A DNA stretch of 37,297 bases from Alphaproteobacteria bacterium (lineage in GTDB: Bacteria > Pseudomonadota > Alphaproteobacteria > UBA828), in assembly GCA_016869195.1 (NCBI GenBank), contig VGET01000007.1:1-37297 (forward strand), in the 5' to 3' direction. Position 1 is the stretch's first letter; each line of letters begins with the position of its first letter. The notes beneath the pieces were generated by a model. It was not told the DNA's origin. It was given only the letters and a program-made list of their open reading frames with translations, and ran no database searches. The position numbers and the translations under genes are program-made. Below, in pieces: positions 1 to 11,254 of this stretch.

Positions 1-26
1 CACCGGAAGCTTGTTCGATTTCGATC

Positions 27-52
27 TCGATCGGGCTTGCCACACCGATCGA
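27..52. repeat. perfect 8-bp inverted repeat upstream of the rhodanese gene
   Basis: TCGATCGG at 27-34 is mirrored by CCGATCGA at 45-52 around a 10-base spacer. It lies about 50 bp before the rhodanese start, within the 99 bp of leading sequence that holds no recognisable gene. It could be an operator, a small hairpin or chance, since CGATCG palindromes are frequent in GC-rich alphaproteobacterial DNA. No T-run follows it on either strand, so it is not a classic terminator. Confidence 0.35.
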
Positions 53-99
53 ACCAGAAGAACGACGAGCGTCGCGGAACTTAGGGGGGTCGAAACGGA

Positions 100-567
100 A
101 TGTCGGCGATCGAAGCGCGCCGCAGAACGCGCGAGCGTCTCGGGTCGGACGGAAGCTACGCGGGAGATGTGACGCCGGCCGAGGCATGGGAAATTCTTGA
201 AGGCGAGGCCGACGCGATACTGATCGATGTCCGCACCGACGCGGAGTGGAACTATGTCGGCGTGCCCAATCTCAGCTCGCTCGGCAAGAAGCCGGCCTTG
301 ATCGCCTGGCAGATATTCCCGACCGGTGCGCTCAATCCGCGCTTCGTAGATGATGTCGCGAAGCTCGGCATCAGGAAGGACGCCACCGTGCTCCTGCTCT
401 GCCGCACCGGCGGACGCTCGAAGGCAGCAGCGCAGGCGCTGACCGCCGCCGGCTTCAGCGCAAGTTACAATGTGCTCGATGGCTTCGAGGGTGGCCACGA
501 CGCCAATCAACACCGCGGCACCCGGGCCGGCTGGAAAGCCGTCGGCCTGCCCTGGGGGCAAGGCTGA
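100..567 (+). CDS. single-domain rhodanese-like protein
   Basis: This 155-residue protein is one rhodanese (sulfurtransferase) domain, probably cytoplasmic because no signal peptide or membrane helix is visible. The domain opens with the LIDVRTDAEW segment (about residues 41-50). It carries the active-site loop CRTGGRS with catalytic Cys101, which forms the persulfide in this family. The ATG at 100 follows a purine-rich ribosome-binding site (AGGGGGG, about 83-89). The stop is only 3 nt before the dnaA ATG, so the two genes are very likely co-transcribed and perhaps translationally coupled. The physiological sulfur acceptor cannot be read from sequence. No link to replication is established; the pairing with dnaA is only positional. 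Confidence 0.88.
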   Translation: MSAIEARRRTRERLGSDGSYAGDVTPAEAWEILEGEADAILIDVRTDAEWNYVGVPNLSSLGKKPALIAWQIFPTGALNPRFVDDVAKLGIRKDATVLLLCRTGGRSKAAAQALTAAGFSASYNVLDGFEGGHDANQHRGTRAGWKAVGLPWGQG

Positions 568-570
568 GCG

Positions 571-2010
571 ATGCAGCGGAATCCGGCAGGGCGACTGGAG
601 TCGCTCGAGGAGCAGTGGCAAAAGGTCCGCGGCCGCCTGCGTGACGAAGTCGGCGACAAGGCCTATCAGAACTGGCTCAAGCCGCTGACCTTGAAGGGCC
701 TTGATGGCAGCGAGGTGAGCCTGGGCGCGCCGTCACGCTTCCTGCGTGACTGGGTTTTGTCGCGTTATGGCGATCGTATCCGGGCGCTCTGGTCGGCCGA
801 GAATCCGTCGGTGCTGCGCATCGGCTTCAAGATCGACGCGACCGATGGCCAGGAGCCGCAGCCACTCGTCTTCAAGGCAACGGCCCCGAGTTCGGTCGGT
901 GAAAATGCCGCGCCTGCCGCCGACGTGACGTCGGATGGCGCGCGGGCTTATACGCCTCGCCCCGCGGAAGATGAAGACGGTGCGCCGACCTCGCCGCTCA
1001 ATCCGCGCCTGCGCTTCAGCACCTTCGTGATCGGCAAGCCCAATGAGTTCGCCTATGCGGCCGCGCGGCGCGTGGCGGAATCATCGGCCGTGCCGTTCAA
1101 CCCGCTCTATCTCTATGGCGGTGTCGGGCTCGGCAAGACGCACCTCATGCAGGCGATCGCGTGGCACATCCGCGAGCGCGATCCCTCGCGCCGGGTGCTC
1201 TATCTCTCGGCCGAGCGCTTCATGTATCAGTTCGTGCGTGCCGTGCGCTTCAAGGACACGATGGCGTTCAAGGAGCAGTTCCGCTCAGCCGACGTTTTGA
1301 TGATCGATGACGTGCAATTCATTTGTGGCAAGGATTCGACGCAGGAAGAGTTCTTTCACACCTTCAACGCGCTGGTCGATCACAACCGGCAGATCGTGAT
1401 CTCGGGCGATCGCAGCCCGAGCGACCTCGACCAGATGGAAGAGCGCCTGCGCTCGCGCCTCGGCTGGGGTCTTGTCGCTGACATCCACGCCACGACCTAC
1501 GAGCTCAGGCTCGGCATCTTGCAGAGCAAGGCCGAGCTGATGGGCATGCCCAATATTCCGAAGGACGTGCTTGAGTTCCTGGCGCACCGCATCACCGCGA
1601 ATGTGCGCGAGCTTGAGATGGCGCTGAACCGCGTGGCGGCGCATTCGACGCTGGTTGGACGCGCCATTTCGCTCGAGATGACGCAGGAGATTTTGCGCGA
1701 CGCACTCAGAGCGAGCGATCGGCGCATCACGATCGAGGAGATCCAGCGCAAGACCGCCGAGTTCTACAACCTCAAGCTGGCCGAGATGTCATCCGAGCGG
1801 CGCGCGCGGGCGGTTGCGCGTCCGCGCCAGGTCGCGATGTACCTCTGCAAGCAGCTCACCACGCGCTCGCTGCCCGAGATCGGGCGCAAGTTCGGCGGAC
1901 GCGACCACACCACGGTGATGCATGCGATTCGGGTGATCGAGGAGCTCAAACAGAGCGATCCCGCGCTCGCCGAGGACATCGAGCTGATCCGGCGCCTGAT
2001 CGAGGGCTGA
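571..2010 (+). CDS. dnaA: chromosomal replication initiator protein DnaA
   Basis: DnaA binds DnaA boxes at oriC, oligomerises with ATP and opens the duplex. All four domains are visible in 479 residues. An N-terminal helicase-loading domain covers about 10-90, and a variable acidic and proline-containing linker about 95-145. The AAA+ core has Walker A GGVGLGKT (183-190) and Walker B VLMIDDVQ (242-249), followed by the GKDSTQEEFFHTFN stretch typical of alphaproteobacteria. The C-terminal DNA-binding domain has the DnaA signature GGRDHTTVMHAIR (442-454). The ATG is preceded by AAGG with a 7-nt spacer and lies 3 nt after the rhodanese stop. The gene is followed by an AT-rich gap and then dnaN, the classical order. 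Confidence 0.98.
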   Translation: MQRNPAGRLESLEEQWQKVRGRLRDEVGDKAYQNWLKPLTLKGLDGSEVSLGAPSRFLRDWVLSRYGDRIRALWSAENPSVLRIGFKIDATDGQEPQPLVFKATAPSSVGENAAPAADVTSDGARAYTPRPAEDEDGAPTSPLNPRLRFSTFVIGKPNEFAYAAARRVAESSAVPFNPLYLYGGVGLGKTHLMQAIAWHIRERDPSRRVLYLSAERFMYQFVRAVRFKDTMAFKEQFRSADVLMIDDVQFICGKDSTQEEFFHTFNALVDHNRQIVISGDRSPSDLDQMEERLRSRLGWGLVADIHATTYELRLGILQSKAELMGMPNIPKDVLEFLAHRITANVRELEMALNRVAAHSTLVGRAISLEMTQEILRDALRASDRRITIEEIQRKTAEFYNLKLAEMSSERRARAVARPRQVAMYLCKQLTTRSLPEIGRKFGGRDHTTVMHAIRVIEELKQSDPALAEDIELIRRLIEG

Positions 2011-2060
2011 CGGGCTTATTTTCGTCGTTAGATCAAATATTTATAGATAAGCTCCCGGGG
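2011..2060. other. AT-rich segment in the dnaA-dnaN gap; weak origin-like candidate
   Basis: Directly after dnaA lies a short AT-rich run (about 2016-2052) that stands out in otherwise very GC-rich DNA. It contains TATAGATAA (2042-2050), which matches the reverse DnaA-box consensus TGTGGATAA at 7 of 9 positions. Many bacteria have the origin or an autoregulatory DnaA site next to dnaA, but alphaproteobacterial origins often lie elsewhere. Only one weak box is seen, so this is a candidate unwinding or regulatory element and not an oriC call. Confidence 0.25.
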
Positions 2061-2073
2061 CGCCGAATCCGGT

Positions 2074-2100
2074 TTGTCAGGCCCCTCCCGATGCTATAAT
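2074..2100 (+). promoter_or_regulatory. candidate sigma-70 promoter for dnaN
   Basis: A perfect -10 hexamer TATAAT (2095-2100) is preceded by TTGTCA (2074-2079), 5 of 6 to the -35 consensus. The spacer is 15 nt, shorter than the preferred 17. The site sits about 95 bp before the chosen dnaN start and would give dnaN-recF-gyrB a promoter separate from dnaA. Confidence 0.5.
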
Positions 2101-2195
2101 CGCCGGCCCTTCGCGTCGCGGCCGGGCGTATCTCGGTGCGCCCGATACGGGATCTCGCAGCCCTGGTCGTCCCACAGAACAACACGCCGGTCGTC

Positions 2196-3317
2196 ATGAA
2201 GCTCACGATCGAACGCACCGCCCTTCTCAAGTCGCTCAGCCATGTCCAGAGCGTGGTCGAGCGGCGCAGCACCATCCCGATCCTGTCGAACGTGCGCCTC
2301 GAGGCCGCGAGCGGCGGCCAGCTCAGGTTGACCGCGACGGACATGGACCTCGCGATCGTCGAGGCTTCGCCTGCGGCGGTAGCAAAAGCGGGCGCCACCA
2401 CGACGAGCGCGCATACGCTCTACGATATCGTGCGCAAGCTGCCGGAGGGCTCCCAGCTCGAGTTCATGCCGTCAAGCGCCGATGGCCGCCTCGTCTTGCG
2501 CTCGGGCCGCGCGAAATATGAATTGCCCTGCCTGCCGGTCGAAGATTTCCCGGTCATGGCCGAGGGCGAGCTGCCCTATGAGTTCGAGCTGCCGGCGGCC
2601 GATCTGCGCCGCCTGATCTCCAAGACACGCTTCGCGATCTCGACCGAGGAAACGCGCTATTATTTGAACGGCATCTACCTCCATGCCGCGGTCTCTGACG
2701 GGCAGGGGCGGTTGCGCGCGGTCGCGACCGACGGGCACAGGCTGGCGCGCGTCGATGTCGCGCTGCCGGACGGCGCCGCGGGCATCCCCGGCGTCATCGT
2801 GCCGCGCAAGGCGGTCGGCGAGCTCGCCAAGCTGATCGAGGAGAATGACGGCGCGGTCGCGGTCGCGCTCTCGGAAAACAAGATCCGCTTCGGCCTCGGC
2901 AGCGCGACGCTCACCTCGAAGCTGATCGATGGCTCGTTTCCCGACTATGAGCGCGTCATCCCGACCGGCAATGACAAGCGGCTCACCGTCAACAATGACG
3001 AGCTGCGCCAGGCGGTCGACCGCGTCTCGACGATCTCGACCGAGAAGTCGCGCGCCATCAAGCTTGCGCTCTCAAAGGGCAAGCTCGTGCTCTCAGCCGC
3101 GAGCCCCGAGGCCGGCAGCGGCACGGAAGAGCTCGATGCGCAGTTCGACGGTCCCGCGCTCGAGATCGGCTTCAACGCCCGCTATATCCTCGACATGACC
3201 GATCAGATCGAAGGCAATGAAATCAGCTTCATGGTCTCTGACTCGGCGGCGCCGACCTTGGTCGGCGATTCGGGTGATGCGGGCGCGGTCTACGTCATCA
3301 TGCCGATGCGGGTATAG
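2196..3317 (+). CDS. dnaN: DNA polymerase III beta sliding clamp
   Basis: The beta subunit forms the dimeric ring that tethers DNA polymerase III to DNA. The chosen ATG gives 373 residues, the usual family length, beginning MKLTIERTALLKSL. The tracked ORF start at 2136 adds 20 residues (MRPIRDLAAL...) with no family counterpart and is rejected. The three repeated clamp domains are inferred from length and family. The C-terminus VYVIMPMRV is the standard DnaN ending that contributes to the hydrophobic client-binding pocket. recF begins only 3 nt after the stop, so the two are probably one transcript. Confidence 0.97.
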   Translation: MKLTIERTALLKSLSHVQSVVERRSTIPILSNVRLEAASGGQLRLTATDMDLAIVEASPAAVAKAGATTTSAHTLYDIVRKLPEGSQLEFMPSSADGRLVLRSGRAKYELPCLPVEDFPVMAEGELPYEFELPAADLRRLISKTRFAISTEETRYYLNGIYLHAAVSDGQGRLRAVATDGHRLARVDVALPDGAAGIPGVIVPRKAVGELAKLIEENDGAVAVALSENKIRFGLGSATLTSKLIDGSFPDYERVIPTGNDKRLTVNNDELRQAVDRVSTISTEKSRAIKLALSKGKLVLSAASPEAGSGTEELDAQFDGPALEIGFNARYILDMTDQIEGNEISFMVSDSAAPTLVGDSGDAGAVYVIMPMRV

Positions 3318-3320
3318 TCG

Positions 3321-7017
<3,697 letters not shown>

Positions 7018-7032
7018 TCGCGCGCCCAAACG

Positions 7033-7063
7033 AAAAACCCTCCCTCCGAGAGCGGAGGGAGGG
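7033..7063 (-). terminator. intrinsic terminator for the minus-strand mscS-like gene
   Basis: A perfect 10-bp stem (CCCTCCCTCC at 7038-7047, GGAGGGAGGG at 7054-7063) with a 6-base loop is flanked by AAAAA at 7033-7037. Read on the minus strand this is a GC-rich hairpin followed by a T-run, the layout of an intrinsic terminator. On the plus strand no T-run follows, so it would stop gyrB transcription poorly unless the hairpin alone suffices. It sits in the 90-bp gap between the convergent genes gyrB and the channel gene. Confidence 0.8.
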
Positions 7064-7107
7064 CTTGGGTGGGAGGGTGACCCCACGCCTCGCTGCGATC
7101 CTGTCCG

Positions 7108-9186
7108 CTACTCCTCCTCCGCCTTCGCGCGCATCGCGGCGGCGCCTGCCGCGGCGCCGAGCTCGGCCGGCGAGGGCATGCCGCCGCCCGAATGGACGAC
7201 GACATCGCGTGACGAGAGCTTAAGGCCGGCGGCGTCGAACGCCTTCAGGAGTCGGTGATAGATCTCGCGGCGCAGCACGAACTGCTCGCCCGGCCGCGAC
7301 ATGAACTTGACGCCAATCACCGCTGAATAATCCTCGAGCCGACGGATGCCCTGGCTCTTCGGCGGCTCGAGCAGGTCCTTCTTGAGGTTGGGGTCCTCCG
7401 CGATTGCGGCCGAGACCTGCTTCACCACCTTCTTCACCTTCTGCGGGTCGACATCGAGCCCGAAGGGGAACTCGATCTTCACGATCACCCAGTCGCGGCT
7501 GTGATTGGTGAGCGAGCGAATCTCGCCGAATGGCAGCGTGTGCAATGGCCCGCGATGGTGGCGCAGTCGGAGCGAGCGGATCGTGATCGCTTCGACCGTG
7601 CCGCGGATACTGCCGACCTCGACATATTCGCCGACGCGGAACGCATCATCGATCAGGAAGAAGATGCCGGAGACGATGTCGCGCACCAGCGCCTGCGCGC
7701 CGAAGCCGACCGCGATGCCGACGATGCCGGCGGCGCCGAGCAGCGGCGCGATCTCGACGCCGAGCGCCGAGAGCGCGATCAGGCCGACCGCGACAAGCAG
7801 CACGATGCCGAGCGCCTTGCGGAACAGCGGCAGGAGTGTCGCGAGCCTGGTGCGCCGCGCGGTCTCGTCCGGCTCATCGGCCGCGTCCGCGATGCGTCGG
7901 TCGATCCAGCGCCGCGCCGCGTGCCACACGAAATCGGCGATCAGAAGCGCGATCAACACCTGCACGGCCGCGCGGAGCGCTCGCGCCTCGCTCGTGTCCT
8001 CGCCGACGATGCGGGCGGGCGACAGGCCCCAGGCATTGATCACCAGCGCGATCGCGCCGATCACGATGAGCGCGCGCACGATGCGCTCGATCAGGGCGGC
8101 CAGGTCGCTCGCCGGCACTTTTTCGGCGTCCTCGGCATTGCCGGTGCGTGCATCGACCGCGGCGCGCAAGATCGAGCGCGCGATGCGAATGACCGGTCCC
8201 AGCATGGCGACGATGAACACGGTCATCGCGAGTGCCGGCATGCCGGCGTAAATTAGCGCTGCGGTGCCGAGCGCGGCCACCGTCCAGAGCCAGCGCTCGA
8301 ACTCGGCTGGCACGGAGCGGCGGGTTTCCGTCTCGGGGTCGGCGCCGCTCACCTGGCGCCAGCGCCAGACGAACGCGACGAAGAGGAGCGCGAGAAGCGC
8401 GGTCGTGCCGTCGCGCACCAGAAGCGCGCCATCGGCCGAGACGCCGAGCTTCTCCATCCAGCCGGCGCTCAAATAGCCGAACACGCCAACGGCCGGCAGC
8501 GCGATCGCCCAGCGATAGACGACGAAGGCCGGCTTTCGCCCCATTGGCACCATGCGGATCGGCTTGAACCAAGGCGTTACCACGAAGCGCGCAACCATGG
8601 CGGAAAAACCGGCAGTGAGCGCGACCCAGAGATACGCCTTGAGCACGGTCTCGACCGCCTCGGGCCAGCCGACCGCGTAGAACGCGCCGATGCTGCCCAG
8701 GGCCACCATGCCCATCGACATCAAGGTGACCACGACGCGGGCGAAGAAAAACATCACGTGATCGCCTCTGGTCACGCGTGGCGTATTGACGATGCGGTTG
8801 CGCACGCCGCGCGAGACGCACCAGAAGAGCCGCTCGGCGAGGTAGCCCGCGAGCGTGAACATGACGATGAAGCCGATCAGCTTGCCCGAGCCGAAGCCGC
8901 CGATCGACGTGCTGAGGCGATCGCCGATCACGTCCATCTCCACGGGGAGCCGGTTGGCCCCCGCCTTCCAGCGCTCAAAGCGCTGGGCGAGCGCCGAGCC
9001 CGCGCCGGACGCCACCTGATCGACCTCCGATGCAGCAGTCCGAAGCGGGTCGCCCTGCGACGCGTTGGAGGCCTGCTGCAGGAAGGCGCGCACTGCGGGG
9101 TCGTCCATCAGCTCGATGAAGCGCTTCACCGGTTCGCCCTCCTGTGCCCAAGCGGCGGACCAGGGAGCGGCGATGGCGATGAACAA
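7108..9186 (-). CDS. large MscS-family mechanosensitive ion channel
   Basis: This inner-membrane channel of the small-conductance mechanosensitive family probably releases solutes on hypo-osmotic shock. From the TTG at 9186 it has 692 residues, far longer than E. coli MscS. There is a secretion-signal-like N-terminus ending AWA-QEG, a soluble stretch, and many hydrophobic helices between about 90 and 480. The conserved pore helix and beta domain follow (LLGAAGIVGIAVGFGAQ from about 482, then VRDIVSGIFFLIDD and FRVGEYVEVG), with an alpha/beta C-terminus. The start is doubtful. The frame stays open upstream to a stop at 9235-9237, and the extra codons (ILVRRVITAALLLL) supply the basic n-region a signal peptide needs. 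An ATT at 9225 or CTG at 9222 may be the true start. Substrate and gating are not readable. Confidence 0.9.
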   Translation of the reverse strand: MFIAIAAPWSAAWAQEGEPVKRFIELMDDPAVRAFLQQASNASQGDPLRTAASEVDQVASGAGSALAQRFERWKAGANRLPVEMDVIGDRLSTSIGGFGSGKLIGFIVMFTLAGYLAERLFWCVSRGVRNRIVNTPRVTRGDHVMFFFARVVVTLMSMGMVALGSIGAFYAVGWPEAVETVLKAYLWVALTAGFSAMVARFVVTPWFKPIRMVPMGRKPAFVVYRWAIALPAVGVFGYLSAGWMEKLGVSADGALLVRDGTTALLALLFVAFVWRWRQVSGADPETETRRSVPAEFERWLWTVAALGTAALIYAGMPALAMTVFIVAMLGPVIRIARSILRAAVDARTGNAEDAEKVPASDLAALIERIVRALIVIGAIALVINAWGLSPARIVGEDTSEARALRAAVQVLIALLIADFVWHAARRWIDRRIADAADEPDETARRTRLATLLPLFRKALGIVLLVAVGLIALSALGVEIAPLLGAAGIVGIAVGFGAQALVRDIVSGIFFLIDDAFRVGEYVEVGSIRGTVEAITIRSLRLRHHRGPLHTLPFGEIRSLTNHSRDWVIVKIEFPFGLDVDPQKVKKVVKQVSAAIAEDPNLKKDLLEPPKSQGIRRLEDYSAVIGVKFMSRPGEQFVLRREIYHRLLKAFDAAGLKLSSRDVVVHSGGGMPSPAELGAAAGAAAMRAKAEEE

Positions 9187-9280
9187 AAGGAGAAGTGCGG
9201 CGGTGATGACTCGGCGGACCAGAATGGTGATATCCTAGGCCGAGGCTCGGAAAAGGAAAGCCGGGGCGACCAAGGTCATC

Positions 9281-10594
9281 CTAGCCACGGTCGATCAGGT
9301 GCATGAACGAGCCGAACACGGTGCCCGCGCGCCGTCCCTGCGGTCCGAGCGAAGAACCCGAGGCGTCTGACGCCTGAAACAGCGGCTCACCAGCGCCTTC
9401 GCGCGTGATCGTCGCATAGTGGAACTCGTGGCCTCGAATGCGTGCCCCGCGGTCGCCGAGCGGGTTGGAGTCGATCAATTCGAGGGCGCGATAGCCGAGA
9501 TGGAGCTTGCGGGCGGCAAAGCTGGTCTCGAGTGGCAGAAGGCCCGCCATGGCGTGGCGCGCGCCCTTCTCGTCGATCAGCCCATCGCCCAGCACCATGT
9601 AGCCGCCGCACTCGCCGTAAATGACCGCGCCGCGCGCGGCCAAATCGCGCAAGTCCCGGTGAAAGTGGCTAGCCTGCGACAAGCGCGCGGCATACAGCTC
9701 CGGATAGCCGCCGGGCAGAAAGATCGCGTCGCAGTCAGCGCGCGGCGCCTCATCGGCCAATGGCGAGAAGAAGGTGAGTTCCGCACCCGCCCGTCGCCAG
9801 CCTTCGAGAATGTGGGGGTAGGCAAAGGCGAACGCGTCATCGCGCGCGACCGCGCTGCGCTGGCCGAGTGGGGGAAGCGTCGTCGGGAATGCCGCGTGCG
9901 ACGTCTTCAGCGCTGGGCACGCCGCGGAGCTGCGCAGGGCCGTGAGGTCGACTGAACGCTCGATGCGCTCGGCGGCGCGGGCGACGAATTCCTTCAGGGC
10001 CGCGTGCTCGCGCGCCTGCACGAGGCCGAGATGCCGGCTCGGCAACGCCAGTGCCTCATCACGTGCTATTGCGCCGAACACGAGGATCTGCGCGACGCTC
10101 AACGCGCGGCGCAGCGCCGCCTCATGCGCCGCTGAGGCGACCCGGTTGAGCACGACGCCTGCGACGGCGACATCCTCACGATGCCGGGCGAAGCCCTCTG
10201 CCAGCGCCGCGATCGAAGCGCCCTGGCGGCTCGCATCGATCACCAGCACGACCGGCAGACGGAAGCGCGCGGCGATGTCCGCGGTCGAGCCCGAGCCGTC
10301 GGCCGCGCCGTCGAACAGGCCCATCACGCCCTCGCCGATGACGAACGTTGAGTCGGCGAACAGCGCGCCGGCCAACGTGCTCAGCGTCTCAGGCCGCATG
10401 GCCCAGCCATCGATATTAAGGCAGGGGTGACCGCCGGCAGCCTCGTGAAAGGCTGGGTCGATATAATCGGGCCCGACCTTGAAGGAGCGCACGCGCTCAC
10501 CCCGGTGCGCAAAGGCCGCGATCAGCCCGAGCGTGAGCGTCGTCTTGCCCTGGCCTGAGGCCGGGGCGGCGACGATCAGGCCGGGTGCAACCAT
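9281..10594 (-). CDS. cobB: (hydrogeno)byrinic acid a,c-diamide synthase
   Basis: CobB uses ATP and glutamine to amidate the a and c side chains of the corrin ring (CobB/CbiA family). Its 437 residues hold an N-terminal dethiobiotin-synthetase-like ATPase with the P-loop APASGQGKTT (about 9-18) and FKVGPDYIDP. A C-terminal class I glutamine amidotransferase domain carries PGGYPELYA, the nucleophile cysteine in YGECGGYM and a conserved histidine in GHEFHYA. The ATG at 10594 lies 9 nt after the SCO1 gene, so it is the last gene of the cobA-SCO1-cobB operon. Whether the substrate is cobalt-free or cobalt-loaded depends on which insertion route this strain uses. Confidence 0.96.
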   Translation of the reverse strand: MVAPGLIVAAPASGQGKTTLTLGLIAAFAHRGERVRSFKVGPDYIDPAFHEAAGGHPCLNIDGWAMRPETLSTLAGALFADSTFVIGEGVMGLFDGAADGSGSTADIAARFRLPVVLVIDASRQGASIAALAEGFARHREDVAVAGVVLNRVASAAHEAALRRALSVAQILVFGAIARDEALALPSRHLGLVQAREHAALKEFVARAAERIERSVDLTALRSSAACPALKTSHAAFPTTLPPLGQRSAVARDDAFAFAYPHILEGWRRAGAELTFFSPLADEAPRADCDAIFLPGGYPELYAARLSQASHFHRDLRDLAARGAVIYGECGGYMVLGDGLIDEKGARHAMAGLLPLETSFAARKLHLGYRALELIDSNPLGDRGARIRGHEFHYATITREGAGEPLFQASDASGSSLGPQGRRAGTVFGSFMHLIDRG

Positions 10595-10603
10595 GGAGGT
10601 CGC

Positions 10604-11236
10604 CTAGAGAAACTTCTTGATGCCCTCGGCCATCGCCTCGGGGCCCTGCCCGCGCACGAAATGGGCGACGTACTGGCCCTCGCGATTCATCAGATAGACG
10701 TAGGAGGTATGGTCCACCCGATAATCGTCGCCGAGCTCGGCGCCGTCCTTGGCCGGCGCATAGCGGTAATAGACCCGATAGGCCTTGGCAACCGCTGTCA
10801 CTTGCGCCTCGCTGCCGGTGAGGCCGACGAAGCGCGGGTGAAAGGCGTCGACATAGTCCTTCATCTTGTCGGGCGTATCGCGCTTGGGATCGACTGTGAT
10901 GAAGATGGGCACCACCTCGGCGCCCTGCTCTTTGAGCAGGTCGACCGCTTGTCCCATCACCAGGAGTTCGGTCGGGCAGATGTCCGGGCAGAAGGTGAAG
11001 CCGAAATAGACCAGCATGAACTTGCCGGCGAAATCGGCCTGGGTCACCGTCTTGCCGGTCTGGTCGACGAGCTCGAACGGGCCGCCGATCTCAACACCCG
11101 CCAAGGCCTGCGGCACCAGGGAATTGGCCGGCTCGCCGGGCCGGTTGCCCGGCAGGCCGCCCTCGACCACCATGTAGAGGACGATGGCGCCGACCACGAT
11201 CAGCCACATGGCTGGGTTCTTGCGAAACTGATCCAT
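10604..11236 (-). CDS. SCO1/SenC-family copper chaperone
   Basis: SCO1/SenC proteins are membrane-anchored thioredoxin-fold proteins that deliver copper to the CuA site of cytochrome c oxidase or act in redox sensing. The 210-residue product has one N-terminal transmembrane anchor (about 10-24). It keeps the copper-binding FCPDICP motif (Cys83, Cys87) and the third ligand, His176, in VDHTSYVYLM, so it should be functional. The ATG at 11236 is chosen over the tracked TTG one codon earlier because AGGAG stands 6 nt before the TTG-ATG pair. It sits 18 nt after cobA and 9 nt before cobB. No role in B12 synthesis is known for this family, so its place in the operon is odd. Confidence 0.93.
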   Translation of the reverse strand: MDQFRKNPAMWLIVVGAIVLYMVVEGGLPGNRPGEPANSLVPQALAGVEIGGPFELVDQTGKTVTQADFAGKFMLVYFGFTFCPDICPTELLVMGQAVDLLKEQGAEVVPIFITVDPKRDTPDKMKDYVDAFHPRFVGLTGSEAQVTAVAKAYRVYYRYAPAKDGAELGDDYRVDHTSYVYLMNREGQYVAHFVRGQGPEAMAEGIKKFL

Positions 11237-11254
11237 CAAGCTCTCCTGTGAAAC

